DNA of 64,000 bases from Ruminiclostridium herbifermentans (GTDB lineage Bacteria; Bacillota; Clostridia; Acetivibrionales; DSM-1351): the NCBI RefSeq assembly GCF_005473905.2, contig NZ_CP061336.1, forward strand, positions 4,022,501 through 4,086,500. The letters run 5' to 3'. The stretch's first letter is position 1, and each line of letters starts with the position of its first letter. The notes beneath the pieces are model-generated. The model was not told the origin of the DNA and ran no database searches. It worked only from the letters and a program-made list of their open reading frames with translations. Below, piece by piece: positions 27,004-35,242 of the stretch. Made by a program: the position numbers and the translations under genes.

Positions 27004-28288
27004 AACTATATACTTCTCCTATAACCTGTAAGTTTTCTTTTGCCCGCTCATTTATATTTTCTTCCTTAAATGCATGCGATTTTCTTGCTATAGCAGTATA
27101 GTGTTCTGTAAAATAATTTAGTTTCTTTTTACTAAGGGTATGGATAGTTATTAATTCCATGTTATAATAAACATGTATGTAACCATCATACACTTGTAAA
27201 GTAAGAGTTTTTCCAATGTATTCTGGTGGTACAGAATACTGGCATTCATTATGGTTGAACATGCTGGATGAATTTACTTTTACTTTATGTGGAGTTATTT
27301 GATAAGGCTTTCTTATGGTATCGGCTGGTAAGCTTCCTAAGAAAGCTTTTTCCTTGTTGAAATACATTAATGGAATACGACCTGTACCTTGATTTACCTG
27401 CATGTTTACTCTGTTATTTATTCGTGTGACCAACTCATTAAGTTCCTTGTAATCAAGTTTTCCATTGTAGGCTCTTATCTCATCAAGTAGTTTCATTGGT
27501 GCTTCTACTTTGGCTTTTGTTCTTGGTCTTCCTGCAATACAAGGGTGCACCTTAAAACCATAATCATCCGCAAACTGCTTAAATTTTATATTTATTTTCC
27601 CTTCTGTATACTCTGTTCTTGGCTCATCCATAACTGTTTTCATATTATCGGTGACAATCTCACTTGGAACACCTCCAAACGTGTTAAACGCATCATCAAG
27701 GAATGAAAATAATATGTCCTGTGTTTTTGATAGAGATACCCTGTATACTCTAAAACGTGAGTATGACAGCAATAATACAAATATGTTTACTTCTATTATT
27801 TCACCTGTTGAAAGAGTAAATCGTATAGACTCTTTCCAGTCTAGTTGTGCTTGTTGACCCATTCCTGTTTCATAACGTATGGTTACGTTATTTGCGTTTG
27901 AAGGTCTGCTTTTTTTGAAATATGAGTCTAGTTCAGGATATTTTCTTAGATAGTAGCAGAAATTCACATAAGACCCTTCATAAGAATGATTGTCTACTAG
28001 GTATTGCCATAAAACTCTTCTGTAATAAAATATCTGCTGGCTGTTATCAGATAGAAGCTCTGCGATAATGTCATAGTAAGCAGTGATACAATTCACGCAT
28101 TCTCTGGATTTGGCCTTATGAAAGCCATTAATGTATTTATCAACTGTACGCCTATCGACATCAAGTTCCCTTGCGATCTGGCTTTTATTAACCTTCAATG
28201 TTGTGTCCTCCATAAATGGTTTTAACTTATAAAGATCCTTGACAGTTTGAATATTTAAATCTGTTATGATACTACTTTTGATAATCAT
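26996..28288 (-). CDS. istA: IS21 transposase IstA (copy 2)
   Basis: A 430-residue transposase. It has an N-terminal helix-turn-helix (about 32-56: KVNKSQIARELDVDRRTVD) for end recognition, a DDE core with Asp150 (QAQLDWKES), Asp214 (VTDNMK) and Glu262 (KVEAPMK), and a C-terminal domain from about 330. Full length for the family. The start is just inside a GGTACCTCC/GGAGGTACC palindromic segment that supplies the ribosome binding site. Protein identical to copy 3. Confidence 0.95.
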   Translation of the reverse strand: MIIKSSIITDLNIQTVKDLYKLKPFMEDTTLKVNKSQIARELDVDRRTVDKYINGFHKAKSRECVNCITAYYDIIAELLSDNSQQIFYYRRVLWQYLVDNHSYEGSYVNFCYYLRKYPELDSYFKKSRPSNANNVTIRYETGMGQQAQLDWKESIRFTLSTGEIIEVNIFVLLLSYSRFRVYRVSLSKTQDILFSFLDDAFNTFGGVPSEIVTDNMKTVMDEPRTEYTEGKINIKFKQFADDYGFKVHPCIAGRPRTKAKVEAPMKLLDEIRAYNGKLDYKELNELVTRINNRVNMQVNQGTGRIPLMYFNKEKAFLGSLPADTIRKPYQITPHKVKVNSSSMFNHNECQYSVPPEYIGKTLTLQVYDGYIHVYYNMELITIHTLSKKKLNYFTEHYTAIARKSHAFKEENINERAKENLQVIGEVYSYE

Positions 28289-28404
28289 TAGGGTACCTCC
28301 TTTTGTACCCTGTAATCATACCATTTGTACATTTTTATTTAATATTATTTGTACATTATTAATTATAACTTTATAGTAAGCACTCTCCACGTTTTCAGAC
28401 ATAA

Positions 28405-28447
28405 ACACAAGTACCCATACTTTGTATCAAAGTATGGGTACTTGTGT
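28405..28447. terminator. 19-bp perfect hairpin next to IS21 copy 2
   Basis: Arms ACACAAGTACCCATACTTT and its exact reverse complement around GTATC. No clear T-tract on either side, so it may be an element end or an RNA structure rather than a classic terminator. Confidence 0.6.
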
Positions 28448-28609
28448 AGTGAGGGCGAAGAGTCGTTTTCACTGTTTTCAATAAACAAATACGCAAAATC
28501 CCTTTCCTATTTGCGTATCGAGTACCATTTTGCGTAAAAGTGCGACCCCCCTACACCAAAAACCATCAAAAAAGTGTGTCTACGGAAACATAAAACACAC
28601 AACAAAAAA

Positions 28610-28624
28610 GGGGCTTATCGCCCC
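28610..28624 (-). terminator. Rho-independent terminator
   Basis: GGGGC/GCCCC stem with a 5-base loop; on the minus strand it is followed by TTTTTT. It would end transcription of the relic frame at 28738-28950. Confidence 0.75.
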
Positions 28625-28737
28625 GAACCTTTGATATCAAGCTACTTCCGTTCTATCGACACGACTGACTCAACGTGTGTTGAGACAGGGAAATGATAGA
28701 AATACGCAAAATTATTTTGATTTAAAAGGGGGTCGCT

Positions 28738-28950
28738 TTAGGGGGTCGAAAACGACCCCCTCTCCAAAGCCACATAAAAACAACGATAGAGAAACCTAGC
28801 TGCAAACTTAAATTCTGTCTTGCTATGTTTATAAGTAATATTAGCTATTGCACTTTTGAGAATCAGCCAAACCTTACCGATTATTTTATTATCTATACCT
28901 TCTATTAACTTTTCACTTGTTACACGATGGCGAAGTGTGCTTAAATCAAT
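28738..28950 (-). pseudogene. Gene relic of unknown origin
   Basis: An open frame of about 70 codons on the minus strand without a start codon. It reads, in part, LSTLRHRVTSEKLIEG, KVWLILKSAIANI and FLYRCFYVALERG before a stop placed in the GGGGGTCG hairpin. A TGA precedes it. The last ~30 bases of the frame and the sequence after it resemble the relic at 9.3 kb. It looks like the 3' end of a mobile-element gene; I do not recognise the family. Confidence 0.4.
28741..28760. repeat. GGGGGTCG / CGACCCCC hairpin
   Basis: Perfect 8-bp arms with loop AAAA. The GACCCCC unit recurs at 28545-28555, 28728-28735 and 9316-9322, so it marks a repeated motif of the relic element. Confidence 0.6.
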
Positions 28951-29023
28951 GTTTCAAAGTTTCGAAGCTTCTAAAAAAGTAAATACTTGAGTAAGAATAT
29001 GTGAGTTGTTGTAAAGTATTACC

Positions 29024-29050
29024 ACAGAATTTATTTTTGCACCAGAACCC
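29024..29050 (-). repeat. IS6-type terminal repeat (solo)
   Basis: GGGTTCTGGTGCAAAAATAA on the minus strand, matching the repeat at 9464-9490 over about 25 of 27 positions and in the same orientation. No transposase coding follows here; the repeat runs into unrelated AT-rich sequence. Confidence 0.6.
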
Positions 29051-29160
29051 TTTTTACATCCCCACTTTGACACCCTCTCCTGAAGATATATTAAAACCCC
29101 ATTTCCATGAAATGATCCATATATCTGCCATCGCTGTTCATTAAATTCATAAAATAGTAT

Positions 29161-29186
29161 AAGAGGAGATATCACACTCTCCTCTT
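29161..29186 (-). terminator. Terminator of the 19-gene operon
   Basis: AAGAGGAG/CTCCTCTT stem with a 10-base loop, about 90 bases after the last stop codon. The T-tract after it is weak. Confidence 0.65.
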
Positions 29187-29276
29187 AATAATATCTCATT
29201 ATTAACATAAGCAATGTTGGCTTGCCAACTTACGTTGCTCAGTCAACTTCTTAGCTAATATTTAAGAGTACTTTTC

Positions 29277-31238
29277 TTAAATCCCATTTGCAGTTGATTT
29301 TTCCACTAATAATTCTTTAATTTTATTTGATATATCCCCAACTGATGGATTTTCGTATAAACCCCTGAGTTCAAAAAGAATACCGAAATAGTCTTCAATT
29401 TCCACAGCAATCTGCATAGCCGTCAGTGATTGTACATCCAGTTCAAAGATATTATCTGATAACATGACATTTTCAATCTTCAGTACCGACTTAATAATTT
29501 CTATTAATTTTTCACTGACATCAATTCCATTATACTGTTCATCCGATTCATTTTTTTTATCTGTTGATATTAAATTTGTTTTGGCAATAATTTCATTAAA
29601 TTCCCCGTTTAAATATCTATTCTTTAAAACTATACGACCAACCTTGCCAACTCCTGTTCTTGGTAACTCTTTTAAAGGAATTACATATTTAATATCCAGT
29701 CCTATCTTAGATTTAACTGAATACTTAATTCCTGATATCAATTCACTCAATCTTTGCTGTTCATTGCCTTCATTCTGGATAAATAATATAACATCATCCT
29801 CTAATGTATCTTTATTTATAATACCGCAGGCTGCTATGTTTCCAACCAGTGAATGATCTACCTTTTCTATCACTGACTCAATATCAAACAGATAGTAATT
29901 GACCATATTCACGATTATCATTTCCTTTGCACGCCCTGTAATGATAACCTCCTCATTTTGAATAAATCCGACATCTCCAGTTTTATACCAGTCATCCGCA
30001 GAAAATGCATCATTTACAGGCAGATAATACCCGGGGGTAACATTAGGGCCACTAACCTGAATATGACCTACTTTTCCCTCCGCTAAAATATTATCTTCGT
30101 TATCACAGATTCTTACTTTGCAACGTTTGGGTGGAGTACCAAGTCCAACGAAGGTAATTCCTTCCTGCAGATTTTCTTTTATATCTGAACCAATAGACAG
30201 GCTACCTCTGTCCAAACAATACGAATTAATTACTTTTTCTTGGGATACACAGGCCACAACCATTGCCTCTGTCACTCCATATACCGGACTAATCATACAT
30301 TTCTTAATCCCATAATCTTTAAAAAATAAAAGGAACGAATCAAACAACGAAGAGGACAATAGTTCGCCTCCAATTGTAATTACCTTGATATGCGATAGAT
30401 CCCAACCATTATTTTCATTCTTATCAACCTTTGACATTAAATATTTCATACCAAAATTGGCAGTTAATAATATAGTCGCTCTGTGTTCGCATATTTTATT
30501 AAGCCAAATCTTTGGTGATCTAATGTACACCATTTTGTCCATTAAGTATTGCGGTGTTGATGTCATTATCGGAAATAGATGGCAGAAAACGATTCCAACC
30601 ATATGGGTTAATGGCATCCAATGTAATGAAACATCACTTGAATCAACATTGAATTTCTCGATTAAATCTTCATTTGTCACTAAAATATTTCTATGTGTCG
30701 TTTTCACACCTTTAGGTTCGCCGGTTGATCCGGATGAAAACATAATAAGAGCAATATCATCCAAGCCAGCATCGTATATAATCCCCTTTTGAATCCCTTG
30801 ATCAATTTCATCATAAAGTATAACTTGCCCATGATCAAATTTGCAATCCATCCCATAAACTACATTTTCTTCAAATCTTTTAATAGTCTTAAAAACACCA
30901 TCTGTAGTCAGTACATATGGCTGTTCTAATAAATTATAAACCCTAAATAATCTTGCAATTTGTTCATCAGTAATTCCAACTGACAACGGAACCGGGATAA
31001 TCCCCCCTAAAATACATGCCCACAATGAATAAATATATTTTTCCAAATCTTCAATTTGGAGTATCACTTTATCTCCTGGCTTTATCCCTTTGCTTTGCAG
31101 TACATGTAGCGAACATGCAGCCTTTTCAAACAAATTATTATAAGATACAAATTTTTCACTATTCTCATTTAAAATAAAAGTAATTCCCACATCATCTGAC
31201 TTATTGGTGTTTAGCATATCAATTAAACTCTTAAACAT
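29277..31238 (-). CDS. Acyl/aryl-AMP ligase fused to a carrier-protein domain
   Basis: About 653 residues. The AMP-binding domain (about 15-560) has the P-loop SSGSTGEPKG near 168-177, YKTGDVG and the C-terminal lysine motif PRTGVGKVGR. The last ~75 residues are an acyl carrier domain with the phosphopantetheine Ser at about 604 in FELDVQSLTAMQ. This is a self-loading ligase: it activates a carboxylic acid and parks it on its own carrier arm. ATG at 31238 is favoured since AGGAGG lies 6 bases upstream. It is the last gene of the operon, next to the dehydratase-like pair, which may act on the tethered or CoA-bound acid. Confidence 0.88.
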   Translation of the reverse strand: MFKSLIDMLNTNKSDDVGITFILNENSEKFVSYNNLFEKAACSLHVLQSKGIKPGDKVILQIEDLEKYIYSLWACILGGIIPVPLSVGITDEQIARLFRVYNLLEQPYVLTTDGVFKTIKRFEENVVYGMDCKFDHGQVILYDEIDQGIQKGIIYDAGLDDIALIMFSSGSTGEPKGVKTTHRNILVTNEDLIEKFNVDSSDVSLHWMPLTHMVGIVFCHLFPIMTSTPQYLMDKMVYIRSPKIWLNKICEHRATILLTANFGMKYLMSKVDKNENNGWDLSHIKVITIGGELLSSSLFDSFLLFFKDYGIKKCMISPVYGVTEAMVVACVSQEKVINSYCLDRGSLSIGSDIKENLQEGITFVGLGTPPKRCKVRICDNEDNILAEGKVGHIQVSGPNVTPGYYLPVNDAFSADDWYKTGDVGFIQNEEVIITGRAKEMIIVNMVNYYLFDIESVIEKVDHSLVGNIAACGIINKDTLEDDVILFIQNEGNEQQRLSELISGIKYSVKSKIGLDIKYVIPLKELPRTGVGKVGRIVLKNRYLNGEFNEIIAKTNLISTDKKNESDEQYNGIDVSEKLIEIIKSVLKIENVMLSDNIFELDVQSLTAMQIAVEIEDYFGILFELRGLYENPSVGDISNKIKELLVEKSTANGI

Positions 31239-31248
31239 ATTCATCCTC

Positions 31249-32406
31249 CTAAGAAATCATTTCCACAAAGGCCTCCAGCCTGGTTATTAGTTGCGCCCTA
31301 TTATAGCTCCGTTTATCTATACAGTCTCCACTCAGTTCTATTATAGGAATACCCTTTTCATTTAAATATTTCTTTAAAATATTAAATTTTGAATTAAAGA
31401 ACCTGCAATTCATATGAGAAAAAAATACAACACCATCCACATCATAATCATTAGCTAATTTCACTAAGTTCTCAGCCCGCAATCTCGCATCGCTTATAAA
31501 GGAAGTATTTAGCGTTCTTTTAGCTAGTCCTAAAAAAGGATTATCCGTGGATATTTCTACCTCTGGCAATATATTGAATTCCTCTATTACGATCATTGCT
31601 CCTAGCTCTTTTTCAATGTATTCATAAAATTTATCATCATAGTTGATCCCCATGTTGCACCACAGAATTTTACATTTTAAATTTACCTTTCTCTCTCCAG
31701 ATTGAGCATACCTACTACATGTTTCATAATATTCACGGGCCACCTGTAAAGCACCTTCTGTCCCAAACATCATGACAAGATTGACAAATTTGAGCATTGG
31801 ACCACCATAAATCAATCCTGGATATTCTTTTCTGATACTATTAGCCTTTCTAAAATAGTTTGACGCTGCATTGGAAAGTTTAATAGTTTCTATTAATTTC
31901 GAATATTTCACGCCTTCGGATGAGAGTTTACATAGCTTTTCAAATGTCTCTTCATATTGTTTCTCAACATACAATACTGCATCCTCTGTTCTTTCATATG
32001 GTAAGTCAACAGCATAAAAAGGTATTTGATGCTCATTGGATATAACAAAAAAATCATTAACTACTTCCTGACATGCATTTAAACCTATAAAGGCATTTGG
32101 CAATTCGACCAAGTTATTGTGAATGGCCGACAGAGCTAAGCGATGAAAACTACAACTCCCCGTATCATAAAATATACTATTTGCCTTATCAAACCCTTTT
32201 TCATTTAATAGTGTTGGGGGAAGCAATCCAATCATTGACTCTACAATGACCGGCATAAGCCCTGCGCCTAAAATTAATTCTTGCGGAAATCCTATATCCT
32301 TAAAAATAATTTTTCCTTGGTTCTTGGCCATATCACGATAAAACCTATATTGAAATTTAATTAAGCTGAAATAAAAATCTTCGTAATATTGTTCATTAAT
32401 ATCCAT
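31249..32406 (-). CDS. 2-hydroxyacyl-CoA dehydratase/benzoyl-CoA reductase-type subunit (HgdB/BcrC-like)
   Basis: A 385-residue protein of the HgdB/BcrB/BcrC superfamily. Typical stretches are GFPQELILGAGLMPV, GLNACQEVVNDFF near 120, FFSHMNCRFF and the end GIPIIELSGDC. Conserved cysteines in these segments normally bind a 4Fe-4S cluster. With its partner (32427-33431) and the activator (33434-34225) it would remove water from a 2-hydroxyacyl thioester or reduce an aromatic acyl thioester by ATP-driven single-electron transfer. Substrate unknown. 20-base gap to the upstream gene. Confidence 0.85.
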   Translation of the reverse strand: MDINEQYYEDFYFSLIKFQYRFYRDMAKNQGKIIFKDIGFPQELILGAGLMPVIVESMIGLLPPTLLNEKGFDKANSIFYDTGSCSFHRLALSAIHNNLVELPNAFIGLNACQEVVNDFFVISNEHQIPFYAVDLPYERTEDAVLYVEKQYEETFEKLCKLSSEGVKYSKLIETIKLSNAASNYFRKANSIRKEYPGLIYGGPMLKFVNLVMMFGTEGALQVAREYYETCSRYAQSGERKVNLKCKILWCNMGINYDDKFYEYIEKELGAMIVIEEFNILPEVEISTDNPFLGLAKRTLNTSFISDARLRAENLVKLANDYDVDGVVFFSHMNCRFFNSKFNILKKYLNEKGIPIIELSGDCIDKRSYNRAQLITRLEAFVEMIS

Positions 32407-32426
32407 CTAATATCTCTCCCACCTCA

Positions 32427-33431
32427 TTATAAGCACTCTAGAAAGGCTTGAATTCTTGTACGAACCTGCGCCGAACAATTGCTTGAAAAAGAATCATTTA
32501 ATACTAAGAATGGTATGTTTCTTTTCTTTGCCAAATTAGCTAGAAGTATCACTCCATATGACTGAGTTGGGCAGAACTTAATAGTCGAAAATATAATGCC
32601 TTTAATACTATATCTGGCAAGTTTATTTTCAAATGACTGTAGCCATCCTGGATTCCAATTACACGTCAGATTTTCCTGTTGATTAAAATCTGACATTTCA
32701 GACCGATTACTAAAATTGGTGTTATCTAATTCATTGTTCTCGAAATTATCATATAAAACTACTTTACCTCCGAACTCATTAATCACATCAATAATATCCA
32801 AAGGGGTAATGTGCATCCCACATAATAGAATTTCGGCACCCTGTCCATTTATTGGCTTTCGCTCAACAATTTTTTTCAATTCCACATCTAACTCAAAAGG
32901 CTCTGATGTTTGCATCTCAAGAACTTCAATGTCTGATAAAGCCAATGAGATTGAGTTCTTTACAATATGATCAATCATTTTCCTTTTTTGCTTAAGATCA
33001 TTTACTAAATTAATTCTATTAAATTCCAATACTTGATGAGTAACTGATATATTAAATTCTACCTCCAAAAATTTTATTAGTCTGGATATCTCATTGCAGT
33101 AATTTTTCGAAGCATGTCTGGAACTGGTTTTTGCTGTATTAAACATAAATAGTTTCTTATGTGGCATATACTCGCGTAAATACTCATACAAAGCTATCAT
33201 TGCATGACACCTATTCTCAAGAATATATCCATCATGGTCACTATCTTCTATAAATAATTCTAAACAATTCATTGCATATGAGCACATGTATGTAGGAAAA
33301 TGAATTTTGGAATTACTTGACACCTGACCATTGCAATTTATTTTTGTGAGTTTTATACCGCATGTGCGGAATATTTCATAGGGTAAATTATTCCCGCATA
33401 AATAACCCATATTTATATCACGTTGTCTCAC
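32427..33431 (-). CDS. 2-hydroxyacyl-CoA dehydratase-type second subunit
   Basis: A 334-residue protein related to HgdA/HgdB subunits but more divergent. It opens with NMGYLCGNNLPYEIF and RTCGIKL, contains a Cys at MCSYAMNCLEL and ends with IKFCPTQSYG plus a final IPFLVLNDSFSS. These match positions of cluster-binding cysteines in the family. Starts at GTG after GGGGAGATTT; an internal ATG 7 codons later is possible. Two bases separate it from the activator gene. Probably the heterodimer partner of 31249-32406. Confidence 0.8.
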   Translation of the reverse strand: MRQRDINMGYLCGNNLPYEIFRTCGIKLTKINCNGQVSSNSKIHFPTYMCSYAMNCLELFIEDSDHDGYILENRCHAMIALYEYLREYMPHKKLFMFNTAKTSSRHASKNYCNEISRLIKFLEVEFNISVTHQVLEFNRINLVNDLKQKRKMIDHIVKNSISLALSDIEVLEMQTSEPFELDVELKKIVERKPINGQGAEILLCGMHITPLDIIDVINEFGGKVVLYDNFENNELDNTNFSNRSEMSDFNQQENLTCNWNPGWLQSFENKLARYSIKGIIFSTIKFCPTQSYGVILLANLAKKRNIPFLVLNDSFSSNCSAQVRTRIQAFLECL

Positions 33432-33433
33432 TT

Positions 33434-34225
33434 TTAATAAATCTCCCCTTTTTCCCCATATTCTTCTAAGGCAATAAGAGCGGCTCCAAGCGCACCGACT
33501 ATTTGAGGCTCTGGAGGCACATAGACCTTTTGACCAATTTGTTTTTCTAGTTTATAAACCAAACCTTTATTTTTGGCTACTCCACCAGTCATAACAACAA
33601 TATGATCTATCTTTGCTTTTTCTAACAGTGCAATGGTTCTGCAACATACAGAATTATGAATCCCATCAATAATGTCTTCGATAGTATTTTCCTCAGCTAT
33701 CTTAGATATAACTTCAGACTCTGCAAATACTGTACAGACACTGCTTAGCTTAACCTCTTTCGTAGCGTGTGCTGACAGTTCCCCCATCTGGTCAATACGA
33801 ACATCAAGAATTCTTGCCATGGCCTCAAGAAACCTTCCGGTACCAGCAGCACACTTTTCATTCATTATGAAGTCTTCAACTCTTCCATGTTCATTCACTT
33901 TTATTACCTTGCTGTCTTGTCCACCAATATCTAAAATTGTTCGTGCTTGTGGATAGAAGTGTATTGCACCCTTGGCATGACATGATATTTCAGTGACATT
34001 TTTATCGGTTTCATTCACATTTTTTCTTCCATATCCGGTACTCACAAGATAAGTTATATCAGACTCCGAAAGATTGTTCTTTTCACATAATGAGCTTACT
34101 GCTTTTTGGGCGGATTCTTTATGATTCGGACTTGTTGGAATTATCTCATAACATATTATTTCTTTTTCACTATTAATAAAAACAACATTGGTAGAACTGG
34201 AGCCAATATCAATTCCTGCAAACAT
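33434..34225 (-). CDS. Dehydratase/reductase activator ATPase (HgdC/BcrA-like)
   Basis: A 263-residue ASKHA-fold ATPase of the BcrAD/BadFG/HgdC family. The phosphate-binding start is GIDIGSSSTN. DIGGQDSK is near 99-106. Cys125 in NEKCAAGTG and Cys164 in SSVCTVFAES are the two cysteines that hold the single 4Fe-4S cluster shared between two subunits. MTGGVAKNKG follows. It powers electron transfer to the neighbouring dehydratase-like pair. It works only under strict anoxia, which fits the other enzymes in the operon. Ribosome binding site GAGGAGGATTAT. Confidence 0.92.
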   Translation of the reverse strand: MFAGIDIGSSSTNVVFINSEKEIICYEIIPTSPNHKESAQKAVSSLCEKNNLSESDITYLVSTGYGRKNVNETDKNVTEISCHAKGAIHFYPQARTILDIGGQDSKVIKVNEHGRVEDFIMNEKCAAGTGRFLEAMARILDVRIDQMGELSAHATKEVKLSSVCTVFAESEVISKIAEENTIEDIIDGIHNSVCCRTIALLEKAKIDHIVVMTGGVAKNKGLVYKLEKQIGQKVYVPPEPQIVGALGAALIALEEYGEKGEIY

Positions 34226-34262
34226 ATAATCCTCCTCAAATATACAATCTACTAAACTGTAT

Positions 34263-35222
34263 TTAGATATGTGCTACTAATCTAGCTATAGCTAAGGTTA
34301 ATGTAGGCGATGACATCTTTTTTTGTCCGAAATCCCAGCCTTTATAACCTGTATATTGTGATTCCGGGATAAAAGAGCCATCCTCGTTTTGTTTTTCCAA
34401 TATTATATTTAACATTTCATTGTAAGCCGCCTGTTGCTTTGCATATTCAAATTTACTTAATACTTGAACAACATGAATGATATCATACCAGTGATTAGGG
34501 TATTTCAACTTTTTAAAATCGGTTCCCATTCCAAACATATATATCTTTCGTTCCTTTGTATTTATCCAATGATTACAAATTGAATCAATAGCATTTTTCA
34601 CAAATTCTTCATTGTGATATTCTGATAACAATGAAAAAACTTGTAAAGACCACAGTGATCCCACTGGGCAATAATCTGTTTTTCTCCCCGGGCCACGGAA
34701 TTTATTGACAGAGCCAGAACATCTCCATCCATTATCCTCTGCTTTTGAAATCAAAAATTGAATCCCTTTCTTTACCCGTTCATCCTCTTTATATCCTAAT
34801 GCTATTAGAAAATGGATTAGCAGAGGAAAATCACACATTAACCAGTCCATATGCGGCTCTTTTGCACCTCCATACGATTCTGGAACATGTAATAAGGATA
34901 GGAACACACCCTCTTCATTTTGGTTTTCAAAGATTTTATTTGCCAGATCCTGAAGCACCTTATCTGAACGATCCAATCCCATTTCTAGTAAAAGGTGTGC
35001 TTTGTGAATAGGATGATTTACGTCATTATGTCTGACCAATGGTGGCTCTGGCCACTGTTCAACAATTTCTACGGTCTTTTTTACTTCATCACATTCTAGT
35101 AACCGCTTTTTCTTTTCCTTTGCAACATTCTCATCCTGTTCAAGAAATTTACTGATACCATATTCTACCCATGGTTCATTCTGCCTCTTTAAATACTCCA
35201 TACAATCATACTTTAATTTCAT
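34263..35222 (-). CDS. Terpenoid-cyclase/prenyltransferase-type alpha-alpha toroid protein
   Basis: A 319-residue, probably cytoplasmic protein built of repeats of the squalene-cyclase/prenyltransferase toroid: IFENQNEEGVFLSLL, EDNGWRCSGS, EKQNEDGSFIPES. These resemble QW-type turns. It has no DxDD motif, no signal peptide and no membrane segment. It might be a lectin-like or substrate-holding toroid, or a small hydrolase-like relative. With the SHC-type fusion at 38993-42526 it is the second toroid in the operon. Ribosome binding site AGAAGGAGATAG. Confidence 0.75.
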   Translation of the reverse strand: MKLKYDCMEYLKRQNEPWVEYGISKFLEQDENVAKEKKKRLLECDEVKKTVEIVEQWPEPPLVRHNDVNHPIHKAHLLLEMGLDRSDKVLQDLANKIFENQNEEGVFLSLLHVPESYGGAKEPHMDWLMCDFPLLIHFLIALGYKEDERVKKGIQFLISKAEDNGWRCSGSVNKFRGPGRKTDYCPVGSLWSLQVFSLLSEYHNEEFVKNAIDSICNHWINTKERKIYMFGMGTDFKKLKYPNHWYDIIHVVQVLSKFEYAKQQAAYNEMLNIILEKQNEDGSFIPESQYTGYKGWDFGQKKMSSPTLTLAIARLVAHI

Positions 35223-35242
35223 AGCTATCTCCTTCTAAAATT

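Larger units (their letters stand above)
23514..28375 (-). repeat. Direct repeat block A: serine-recombinase pair plus IS21
   Basis: Same gene content, order and orientation as 53548-58418. Across the IS (2176 bp in both), the 132-base spacer and the first ~90 bases of the second recombinase gene the two blocks read as identical; further into the recombinases they diverge to roughly 10% at protein level, and the 3' end of the 467-residue gene is most different. The right border of the similarity is exactly the IS left end. Confidence 0.88.
26200..28375 (-). mobile_element. IS21-family element, copy 2 (complete)
   Basis: 2176 bp. Left end reads TATAAAGTTATAATTAATAA, right end (reverse complement) TATAAACTGTCAAGGAAAAA. 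Both ends carry two spaced copies of an ATGTACAA-like repeat (ATGTACAAAT and ATGTACAACT or ATGTATAAAA), the multiple-site end structure typical of IS21. istA and istB are intact. No target duplication: the flanks are GTAAGCAC on one side and CTCTTATG on the other. Confidence 0.93.
28376..29276. other. Relic-rich spacer before the 19-gene operon end
   Basis: About 900 bases without an intact gene. In order: a 19-bp perfect hairpin (28405-28447), ACGCAAAAT-type short repeats (near 28495-28540 and 28703), two hairpins with minus-strand T-tracts or G/C-rich stems (28610-28624 and 28741-28760), a 70-codon relic frame (28738-28950), an IS6-type terminal repeat (29024-29050) and the operon terminator (29161-29186). 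Parts of 28.68-28.79 kb resemble 9.23-9.35 kb. Confidence 0.6.

Noticed and set aside
26200-28375. Target-site duplication around IS21 copies
   Set aside because: Flanks compared for copies 2 and 3 (GTAAGCAC or GGCAGAGCC against CTCTTATG) share no 4-8 base repeat; none can be claimed.
28495-28760. Iteron-like repeats (ACGCAAAAT, GACCCCC) as a replication origin
   Set aside because: Spacing is irregular, no replication gene is adjacent and the motifs coincide with hairpins and relics.
28954-29175. A 73-codon minus-strand frame before the operon terminator
   Set aside because: It runs through the IS6-type terminal repeat and the terminator, has no ribosome binding site and reads like non-coding sequence.
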